A program made the position numbers and the translations under genes. A DNA stretch of 64,000 nucleotides from the NCBI RefSeq assembly GCF_003672135.1, contig NC_039519.1, forward strand, positions 2,604,001-2,668,000, given 5' to 3'. Positions 54,101-61,422 of the stretch are shown here, in pieces (the first letter of the stretch is position 1; every line of letters begins with the position of its first letter). The stretch is from Ooceraea biroi. Its lineage: Eukaryota; Arthropoda; Insecta; Hymenoptera; Formicidae. The notes beneath the pieces are model-generated. The model was given only the letters and a program-made list of their open reading frames with translations. It was not told the origin of the DNA and searched no databases.

Positions 54101-57100
54101 AGCAACGTACTAAATCGCCTTTGTATACGTGACAATTTTAGCTTAATGCAAAATGCATGTGCAATTGTAGATCGACAAAGTGCTCGATGGTAGGACTCAT
54201 CCGATGGAAACTCGTCGGATTTGAGGATCCAATGACGCTTTGTCATTAAAGTCATTACGTCATCCATCAATAGGTAGCTTCTAAGCCTGCTGGGTACGCA
54301 ATTCAATGCCAACAAAGCCGCATTTACCGATTGTACTACGCCTCACAATAACTGGCTATGCAGAAACGTTTGAATGGCAACAATGTCCGACTACGGTTTG
54401 TGGATAGAGTAGCCGATTTCCACGTTACCGCATTACTTGACCCAGGTTGCTTTATTGGTCGAAATGTACTTTGTTTCCTTTCCCTCACCTACGTCAGAGT
54501 AATTGAGTTTTCGCACAATCGCATTCTGTTCCTGCGATTTCTTGTCGTTTCCAGCCAACGTTGTTGTTATCACAGTTGCCTATGAACGGAAAATAGAAAC
54601 GTTTACTAATGCTAAAAATGTAGAGAATCACGTTTGTGCTATATATAGAAAGTTAATTTTTAAATACGCAGATGTACGATTTACACGATTTTATTTACAA
54701 AGCTAAGCTTTGATAATAAAACAAATAAACACGCTACTAGGAGTAAATACTGTTGTTTAATGTTAATCGTTCTTTGATTAATTAAAGTACAGTTTGTGCT
54801 GACAGAACGGATGGTAAACTTGCGCGACTGAAATAAATCAGATTTTCAGTATCGGAAAGGTCTAATTGCATCGTGTGTAGTGTAACGGATTACGCGCGTT
54901 TTCGTGGTGTCCCATGACCACCGGTAGCCAGCCGGAAAACAAAAGGCAGCCGTGATGGATGGGTTCCAGACGATTGAAGCGGCATACCGGCTTTCTGTTT
55001 CAGGTCGCATGGCTGCGAGTGGACACGCAAACCATCCTGACGATAGCCAATCACGTGATAACGAAGAATCACAGAATCGGCGTCACTCACAGCGAGCACA
55101 AAACATGGTCGCTACACATACGCGATGTTCGTGAGAGCGACCGAGGGAACTACATGTGCCAGATAAACACCGATCCGATGAAGAGTCAGATCGGTTATCT
55201 GGAGGTTGTAGGTTCGTCCATTGTGCGTTTCTCGCTCCGTACTAATATCATCGAGCAAATAGATTCTGCTACTAACAAGAGAAAGACCCTCGCGCCTTCG
55301 CGGATTCAGCAATCGGAGGCTGGTCTCGACAGCACAGCGAACGGCTGGGGAAATCATGTTTCGGGTTTGGCCCGTGGCATCGCTTTTGAGGATGCACTAT
55401 ACAGACGCTATACCGCGGTGCTTCAACCACCGAACGAATAGCATAACGGAAATTGTTTCGCCATATTTCACGAAATGGAGGTTGACATCCGGTTTCTCCT
55501 TTCCGCCAAGTTTTGCGCGTCGCGTGTCATTTCGCATATTTTCTGTGATTCCACATTTCATCGCTCTGTCGTTTTTTTACAGGATTCATGTGAGAGAGAT
55601 GCTGGCCGAGCGCGTGCCACCCGTGTGAAGTTAGCTCCCCATTATTTAAAAAACTTAATTTGTTCTTGGAGTTCTGCATAGATTTTCAGGTATAAGATAT
55701 AAAAACAATTTTGGACAGTTCTCGGAGTTCTGTTGAGAGTTCTGAATAGCCTCCGCGGAGTTCTACCACAAATCTTGAATGAAAAAGTGTATTTAAATTG
55801 ATATTTTTTGAGTTACGACTATTTATTAATACTTTTTGGATCTTCAACTTTGAGTTTTTTACTTTCTCGAGCGGAACTATTTTAAAAATGTATCAAGAAC
55901 TCTAGAACTATAAATCTATCTAGAACTCCAATAAAAAAATGTGTTTTTCGAAAGTGGGGAGCTGCGTGAAGTTAATTCCCATATTTTTGAAGCTGATTTT
56001 CATGTCTTTAATGGCCAGAACTATTTCTTAAAAGTATCAAGAACTCTAGAACTATTGAAAATCTATACAGGATTCCAAGAAAAAATTAAATTTTTAAATA
56101 ATGAGGAGCTAACTTTACACAGGCGTGCCACCACACTGATCATATAATTTTTATCTGACAGTTCCACCGGATATTTTGGATTATCCCACGAGTACGGACA
56201 TGGTGGTTAGAGAAGGCAGCAATGTCTCGCTACGTTGCGAAGCAACAGGGTCACCGACACCAAACATCACTTGGAGGAGGGAAGATGGCGACCGGATTAT
56301 TCTTGGGAAGAATCAGGGGAAGAATAAGCAGGAAGGTAAACCACTTACAACTACCGCCCTCGCACGTATAAAGAGAAAGCTTAATGGTTTGCTAAATCTT
56401 ATCGTTAAATCATTTCTAACCAAATTGTCTTGCACAGCTTCCTTCTTATATATTTTACGCAGAATATGTTTTTGGATGTGTGTCATCCTTCATATCGTCC
56501 TTCCATGTCTGTCTTAAGAAACTTATTTATTCCTCATACGTTAAGCACAATAATTTAATAAATTTGCACTGACAATTCAATTGCTCTCAATATTCATCGA
56601 TTTCCTCAGGGCACGCGCATGACAAACTATTTTTTACAATTTGCGCACGTAAGCGCACGTCAGGTAATGCGAAAATTTCTATACGACTGTTCCTACAACA
56701 ACGTATGTACTTATTTTATTCGCATCGGTCATCTTGCAAATCGTCGTAGGAAAGGCGACCGCGTGCGCGCACAACTGAAACACCGGATTCACTCAGTGCG
56801 AGAACGACGATTTATCATTCCGCCTCTCGGACTTTATTCAGCTGACTACGTTGCGTGATGCAATTGCATTCGAAGCTGCCGATGCGACCGTGTCGGTGAC
56901 GTCAAAGTGAAATATGCGTTTCAACCCTTATGCGTCTCACACAATAACGCCAAGGAAAATCGAACGTGCTCGTTCGCACCTGTTCGAACAACGGCGACTT
57001 TATTCTACGAGTACAATAACAATTTATCATCCTTTTGTCTTTCAAACTTATTGAGCCGTTCCGCCTCCCCATGCAGTTCCGTTAAATATTTGCTCCCCTT

Positions 57101-60100
57101 TGTGTGCACTTTATGCACCTGTCCCTGTCGCGGAGAGCCGACGATAATTTATAAGGGCAAACGACGATTCTTTTGCTCTCTCCCTTCCTCCTTCCTCCTT
57201 TCGATTTTTACAGTTAACTTTATTCTTTGCAAAGATAAATGCGTTTATTTTACAACAATGTTTTATTTTTTCACCTAACGTTTATTTTCCGAGTTTACGC
57301 ATCATGCAATAATATATAAAGTTTCATTCACAATGTAAAACATCAGACGGTTAATAGGATCGATTTTATTGCAGAACAACTACACGTGCTTATTCGTTCA
57401 TTTCATTCTTTTAATTTGGCTTCCTGTTTAATTAAATTTGCCATTGAAAGATTTCTCTAAAGATTTCTTGTAGCCATTAAAGGCAACAAAAGCCGTGACA
57501 AGCTTTCCATAAACCATACCAGAACAGAATCTCCATAAATTGCTCCAGTTATTATTTACCTGCATAATTTACTATATTTTGATTTGTACTTTATAAATAA
57601 AAAATAATTTTTCTTTAACAAAAGTCCTTCTTAAAGAGATTTATTATTTACGCTGCTTACAATTAATAATTCAGCTGATAATCTTTTAATTTTTTTATCT
57701 TGTTTCCGGTTCACTAATATCATTCAAATATATGCTTGTCATAATGATTTGCTGACATGAATGCAATATCTATTTATCATCTCTATTGTCTACTGAATTT
57801 ATTGAACTGTCGTTTTGCATAATGCCATTTTGCTGACAGCGAAAACGTTTATTCTGCTTCCGTTGCAGTTTATTTGTACGCTTTATTTAACGTCATCTGT
57901 CAACCAATTCAAATGACTTGTTACAGAAAATTTATTGTGGCTACTAATTTACGCGTTTATCTCATATTGTTTCACATGTGACATACGTTATCAAAGTTTA
58001 TAATGTTTAATTTATCAATGTTTCTCTTTTCCTTTTCTGCCTCTTGATTCATGATTGCGCATTTTTTAAGAAAAATACAGTTTTAGCGACAAACATCTCG
58101 TTTGCGTATGGCTTCTCTTTTGAACTTTTTCGATTTTTTACTCAATAAGTGGAGTAAGTTTCTCTTTTACAAGTTTCTTTCCTCTTCTTGTTTAACTTTC
58201 GAATGTGTATGTGCTTCTTTTGCAACCATGAAAAACTCTCTTTTGAACTTACATTCCTCACCACGTACTTGGTTTATTTCCATTTCAATCTTTACTCTAT
58301 ACTTGAACGCTTTCATCTTTCGTGACTTTTATTTCTTAAAGAAAGGTCCGATATATTCTCTCTCGATTTTCCCCGAGATACTTTTAACGCATGCTTGTTC
58401 CTGTTTAATTTGCAAATATGACTGCTCCTTGTCCGCAAAAATCATCTTTCGCGTTTTCGTCCTCTTTCCGATCTCTCCGCTCCCATCTCACACTCGACTT
58501 CCTTACCGCTCTGCAGTTACGACGCTCTATACTTTAATTAACGAATTCTTCTTTTTCATTCTTTTCCCGCACTCGCGTACTCTCTCTTGCAGTCTCTACT
58601 TGGCGATTACTGCAACCCCTTTTTTGTCCCCCAAAGTCTCTCCCCTTATCCTATTCTTTTTCTCACGGCAATCACGAACAGTCACCGACAATCCACCCTT
58701 CTCGACGCGCCTCAACTTCTCGCATTCTGCCATCCTTTTTCACTCACGAGCTCCTTCCGTTCTTCTGGCGACCTTTTTCGCTCATGAGTAAACGCCCACT
58801 CCACTCCCTCACGCACTCGCTCTCCATCACGGACACTCTGTTCCCGTTCATGTATACGTGAACAAAATCCCAGATAAACCGGCAAACCTATTTGCCGGAA
58901 ACTGTCCGCAAATACTAGAGAGGAAATAAAGTTCCACTGGTTGCGGAGTAGTGCGAAGTTTCGGGGACCTTTGTGTTGTCGATCGCTGTAGGATACTTTC
59001 CAGTTTGCACTTTTCCAGCTCTGCCGAAAGTTGGCCAAAGCTATCGGGGAGTATCTGGACGCAACACACTTTCATAATTTTACGTAGCAATAAATATTTA
59101 TATAGCGCGGAACTTTGAAACGCAGATTACTGTGACAAGATTATTCAAAGTTTCATTAGAGAGTGCAGTCAATTACGGCATCGTAAATTATTTAATATCG
59201 TTAGTTTAATCCGCATATGCATTCGTCACGGTGAGCCCAGTAAATGGACTATTCTCCGTATTATTATTAATTGCATGCTATCTATGCATAAATAATGACC
59301 GTGCAATCGATGTTCACGCTGCTGAAGGTGACAATTTATATCTTCCGGATTAAAGCAGCGCGAATGCCGGAAGTCACGAGATATTCGGCGAACAGTAAAC
59401 TGTGGTCGATTTAATTACTTCATTAGGCGAAAAAGCCGCGTTAGCTCAATGCGAAAATCTGGTACAACGAAAATGTGAAATGTAAAATCTATTAAACGTA
59501 GTTGGCGTTATCGTTTCCTTTTTTTATCGCGGTATAACGGTCGTATAAATCGGCACTCGTAACTAATTAACTAAAGAGCCCACACGGCAGCGCGGTCTGA
59601 CCGCTGGTTTACAGCTTATCTCGTATGCAGGTGATTTCAGGCCGAGTCAGCAGGCGTTTCAATAACATAAATCTCGTTGCACAAAGATTAAATGGTGATG
59701 CCGACAAAGTCGTTCTTCAACGACGCGAAAATTCATTTCCCTTGAAAATATCGAGTTTTTCCGGATCACGTTGTGATAACTGCATGGCTCACTAGGGAGT
59801 TTATCACTTTGTTTTAGTATTACGCAATAAATAGGTATGTAACTTTTTGAAGATTTAGTATAACGGTGTTTATTCAGGTGTATTTCGCTGAATATAATGT
59901 GACACGAGAAACATGAAAGTTAAGGGTAACAGCGGGTCTTAAAGTACTGATGTTCAGTGCCGAGGCTACAACCGTATTCGGCTTTTGTCTCAGAACTTAA
60001 GAAATGCAAACAGCCGAGTCACAGCAAGGCGCTACGTCCCGCACAGATGCCGGGATTCCTCAAGTTCTAAATTTTACGACGGGCGTTTTGTCCCACGTGC

Positions 60101-61422
60101 GACTCTCTAATCTACGTCCGTTAACTGTGCGACTTACGCATCCTTCTGGCTGTTAGACGTCACGCCCTTTTATAAAACCGGCAACACGCTGACTATCATC
60201 CGCGAATAAAAAGAGTGTGGTATGTTTAATTAACAAAGCGCAGCTGCGCGCGTCCTCGAACATTCTCTGCTGAAAAAAGGAAAAAAAAGCGATAAATTCA
60301 TTGGTATGCAATATTCACGTGAATCTCGGTTGGGAAAAAAATTTTTAATTGAAACATTAAATTGCATTTTCTTTGCGATTATCGGACAAAGCTGAAATGC
60401 AATAACGTGACCATAAGGCTGATGAAATGGTTTCAGGCTATGATTTGAAGAAGAATATGTGATTTTAATTTCATTCGTGGTGTAGATATGTATTTCATGT
60501 AAGTGATTGAAGACAACATAGAGTAAAAAATCCGTTGGCACTACCAGGAGTACATTTGTAATACCCACGACTGGGAACTCGAGTAAGATATGTGTATAGG
60601 TAAGATATATACCCGCAAGAAATCACCGACAAGTGTTTCGTCCAGGATGCAAAGCAGGTTTTGCGTATGGCGTATACGAAACCGTCCAATGTTAACGGAG
60701 ATTAGATCACGTAACAAAAACGATGGCGCGATGATTAGTATCAGTTACGCAGAAGTACAAAGCAACATAGTCGACGTGTATTAATTCAAATCCTGATTGC
60801 GGAGTTTTTCTTTGTCGGGCCTGATGAAAATTTCTTGCTGATGCATGCGAGTTTGCGTTCTGACTTAGGCTGCAAATGCTATTCGCGAACCAAACAGGCG
60901 GAGAAGCTAGAAACAACTTTAAGTTATAAGTTAAGTTTAAGTTGTAAGTGCGATGCGTGTGATCAATGAGATCTCGCTATAATAACGAAATTTAATCCCA
61001 TTAATTCTGTGATTCGAATAGTCTAACAGCCAACTATCTGTCGTAGTGCCCAGCATTGAAGGACCGGTCTTCAATATCACGAAAGTGACCAGGTTGCAGA
61101 TGGGAGCGTATCTTTGCATCGCGTCCAATGGCGTACCGCCAACGGTCAGCAAGAGAATTATGCTCGTTGTACATTGTAAGTAATTATTCAAAGATGCACT
61201 ACTTTAGCGTATAGGCTAAATATAATATACTGTTAAATGTGATTACAATATCGTTTTTTTTCATGATTTCCTCAATGTTAACAGTTAGTCCAATGATTTC
61301 GATTCCGAATCAATTGGTGGGCGCCCAGGAAGGCCAGCAAATGATGTTGGAGTGTCATTCCGAAGCATATCCAAAGTCCATCAATTATTGGACGAGAGAG
61401 AACAACGTTATTATAGCAAACG
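33050..61422 (+). CDS. DIP/lachesin-like immunoglobulin cell-surface protein, partial gene (five exons in the window)
   Basis: This is the span of five joined exons; the individual exons follow as separate entries. The joined reading frame gives about 248 residues. Ig1 covers residues 1-102, with cysteines near 23 and 84 and tryptophan 35. Ig2 covers 103-202, with cysteines near 127 and 183 and tryptophan 139. The first half of Ig3 starts near 203, with cysteine 226 and tryptophan 238. Diagnostic strings are YMCQINTDPMKSQ, VVPPDILDYPTSTDMVVREG, YLCIASNGVPP and SEAYPKSINYW, all typical of insect DIP and lachesin-like proteins. Known members are GPI-anchored or membrane-tethered neuronal surface proteins that bind Dpr partners during synaptic target choice. 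N-glycosylation sequons occur at residues 10, 27, 122 and 136. The signal-peptide exon and the Ig3 end plus anchor are not in the window. The subfamily (which DIP) is not assigned. Confidence 0.93.
37496..37519. repeat. TC dinucleotide microsatellite
   Basis: About 12 TC units lie just after a CpG-containing stretch in the large intron. Confidence 0.9.
39192..39269 (+). CDS. possible signal-peptide first exon
   Basis: ATG at 39192 opens a hydrophobic leader (MATRLIAVNLIVLCVVAWDY) followed by KNIPAA. It then meets a strong donor-like GTAAGC at 39270, leaving in phase 0. If unspliced, the frame continues to a stop at 39392 (66 codons). It lies in the large DIP-like intron on the same strand. 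It could be a nested secreted-peptide gene or an alternative start. Joining directly to exon 2 would be in frame but would delete half of Ig1, so that is unlikely to be a normal isoform. No partner exon was recognised and chance is a real alternative. Confidence 0.2.
42908..42933. repeat. CT dinucleotide microsatellite
   Basis: A 26-base uninterrupted CT run lies in the large intron. Confidence 0.9.
43698..43896 (-). mobile_element. tRNA-derived SINE-like copy
   Basis: Read on the minus strand, the segment holds an A-box-like sequence TGGCAACGCGTG (43873-43884, 10 of 12 consensus positions) and a B box GGTTCAAATC (43829-43838). They are spaced about 34 bases apart, as in a tRNA-type internal RNA polymerase III promoter. 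Downstream comes a unique body with GGTGCCAACATCC, AATTATTCCTGCCCCG and GATCGCCGCC. A possible short direct repeat GTACAT lies at both edges. It does not fold into a proper tRNA, so a SINE is preferred over a tRNA gene. It lies in the large DIP-like intron in antisense orientation. Confidence 0.6.
44043..45027. mobile_element. candidate non-autonomous DNA transposon with CACGGAAAAA ends
   Basis: The left end reads TCACGGAAAAAGAT. The right end is the reverse complement TTCACGGAAAAAAAGAT, with two extra A. The roughly 985-bp interval lies in AT-rich flanks containing TTATTAATAT on both sides, possibly a target duplication. The interior repeats a loose motif around TTAGTTGCTGCAACA (near 44200, 44708 and 44922) and GCAAATTTGCT-type strings. 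No transposase frame is recognised. The limited terminal repeat leaves real doubt about whether this is one element. Confidence 0.5.
52588..52729 (+). repeat. left arm of fold-back element
   Basis: The 142-bp arm pairs with 53029-53169. Differences seen are one A/G near AAACTTAAAGAGG, one T/C near the inner end, and eight versus seven A in one run. Confidence 0.9.
52844..52945 (-). pseudogene. C-terminal remnant of a DDE (Tc1/mariner-like) transposase
   Basis: On the minus strand an open frame of 33 codons ends at TGA (52844-52846) and reads SDTPGIFERVRQSMERR, then VEACIMAAGGHFQQLL. The pattern of an arginine-rich helix followed by CI, then GGHF and a hydrophobic end, is what I know from the C-termini of IS630/Tc1-like transposases in insect genomes. 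An in-frame stop lies a few codons upstream (52958-52960 area), and the catalytic core is absent. It is therefore a deletion derivative left inside the fold-back element and cannot encode an active protein. The family assignment rests on motif memory only. Confidence 0.6.
53029..53169 (-). repeat. right arm of fold-back element
   Basis: The 141-bp arm is the inverted partner of 52588-52729. It ends only four bases (ATAT) before the next element. Confidence 0.9.
53174..54025. mobile_element. non-autonomous DNA element with ACAGGGTGTCCCA ends
   Basis: The 852-bp element is bounded by ACAGGGTGTCCCA (53174-53186) and its exact reverse complement (54013-54025). AT-rich TATA-like bases flank both sides. 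Only ATAT separates it from the fold-back element, and the two share the ACAGGGTGTYYC terminus, so they probably belong to one superfamily. The interior is CpG-rich on the left. It has overlapping open frames up to 139 codons (53310-53729 on +), none with a recognised domain, and an AT hairpin on the right. No transposase was recognised. The short inverted repeats make the boundary call good but not certain. Confidence 0.72.
53803..53933. repeat. subterminal inverted repeat within the 53174-54025 element
   Basis: The arms 53803-53828 and 53909-53933 are reverse complements over about 25 bases, apart from one extra T in the left arm. Both contain TTATTAAATAATTATG or its complement, with an 80-base spacer. 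It may fold as a long hairpin near the right end of the element. Confidence 0.8.
55004..55211 (+). CDS. DIP/lachesin-like exon: second half of Ig domain 1
   Basis: The acceptor is ctttctgtttcag ending at 55003, and the donor is GTTCGT at 55212. The 208-bp exon starts in phase 0 and ends in phase 1. It encodes the core tryptophan (VAWLRVDTQTILTI), an ITKNHRIGV strand, the KTWSLHIRDV strand, and the F-strand signature DRGNYMCQINTDPMKSQIG followed by YLEVV. The DxGxYxC motif supplies the second Ig1 cysteine. VAWLRVD followed by QTILTI and the INTDPMKSQ string are hallmark sequences of insect DIPs. Read past the donor the frame stays open until 55441, but that extension does not look like an Ig domain. 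The exon lies between two transposon-like elements (ending at 54025 and starting at 55621). Confidence 0.95.
55621..56123. mobile_element. MITE-like inverted-repeat element inside a DIP-like intron
   Basis: The arms 55621-55687 and 56057-56123 are 67-bp inverted repeats with roughly 85 percent identity by eye. They share GTTAGCTCC, CATTATTTAAAAA, TTCTTGGA and ATAGATTTTC blocks. The interior contains degenerate direct repeats: a block with AAGAACTCTAGAACTAT occurs near 55890 and again near 56040, and GTGAAGTTARYTCCC recurs near 55965. No coding frame is recognised. The element fills most of the 950-bp intron between exons 2 and 3 and stops about 38 bases before the acceptor. Exact ends and target duplication could not be fixed. 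Confidence 0.75.
56162..56335 (+). CDS. DIP/lachesin-like exon: Ig1-Ig2 linker and first half of Ig domain 2
   Basis: The acceptor is tttttatctgacag ending at 56161, and the donor is GTAAAC at 56336. The first two bases TT complete a valine codon with the G left by the previous exon. The exon then encodes PPDILDYPTSTDMVVREG, the B-strand cysteine in VSLRCEATGSPTPNITW, and a basic loop GKNQGKNKQE. It is 174 bp, phase 1 to phase 1. The PPDILDYPTSTDMVVREGSN segment is nearly invariant in several insect DIPs. Sequons are present at NVS and NIT. The intron before it (950 bp) is largely occupied by an inverted-repeat element. Confidence 0.95.
56336..61046 (+). other. intron within Ig domain 2 (4.7 kb)
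   Basis: It starts GTAAAC and ends TAG in phase 1. A strongly pyrimidine-rich + strand stretch at about 57050-57280 and 58020-58840 creates a 229-codon frame (58102-58791) rich in Phe, Ser and Leu that looks like a composition artefact. Nothing else is supported. Confidence 0.85.
61047..61175 (+). CDS. DIP/lachesin-like exon: second half of Ig domain 2
   Basis: The exon follows TAG at 61044-61046 and ends before donor GTAAGT at 61176. It is 129 bp, phase 1 to phase 1. It encodes VPSIEGPVFNITKVTRLQMG, then AYLCIASNGVPPTVSKRIM and LVVH. The MGAYLCIASNGVPP motif carries the second Ig2 cysteine and is characteristic of DIP and lachesin relatives. A competing acceptor (CCCAG ending at 61053) would break the frame, so TAG at 61046 is chosen. 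The polypyrimidine tract is weak here, so the exact 5' edge is slightly less certain than the 3' edge. A 109-bp intron separates it from the next exon. Confidence 0.92.
61285..61422 (+). CDS. DIP/lachesin-like exon: first half of Ig domain 3
   Basis: The acceptor is gttaacag ending at 61284, and the donor is GTACGT at 61423. It is 138 bp, phase 1 to phase 1. The split first codon is TTT, giving HFSPMISIPNQLVGAQEG, then MMLECHSEAYPKSINYWTR and ENNVIIAN. QLVGAQEGQQ and SEAYPKSINYW are strong DIP Ig3 signatures, and the B-strand cysteine (226 in the joined protein) and core tryptophan (238) are present. The completing exon, expected to carry the YRC and NSLGDTDG motifs, was not found before 64000. 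The gene therefore continues past the window. Confidence 0.95.

Larger units (their letters stand above)
33148..55003 (+). other. large intron splitting Ig domain 1 (21.9 kb)
   Basis: It starts GTAAGC and ends TTTCAG, inserted in phase 0 within the Ig1 codons. It contains the SINE-like copy, the candidate CACGGAAAAA element, two microsatellites, the possible signal-peptide exon at 39192, and the paired ACAGGGTG elements. The stretches 33148-43697, 45028-52587 and 54026-55003 show no other supported feature. Confidence 0.85.

Noticed and set aside
55212..55441. In-frame extension of DIP exon 2 past its donor
   Set aside because: The next exon completes the VVPPDIL segment exactly when spliced at 55211; the extension does not resemble an Ig domain.
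58102..58791. 229-codon frame on +
   Set aside because: Rich in Phe, Ser and Leu because the strand is pyrimidine-rich; no domain, and it lies inside a DIP-like intron.
59430..59460. tRNA A-box-like GTTAGCTCAATGCG
   Set aside because: No B box follows within tRNA distance and no stem pairing is evident.
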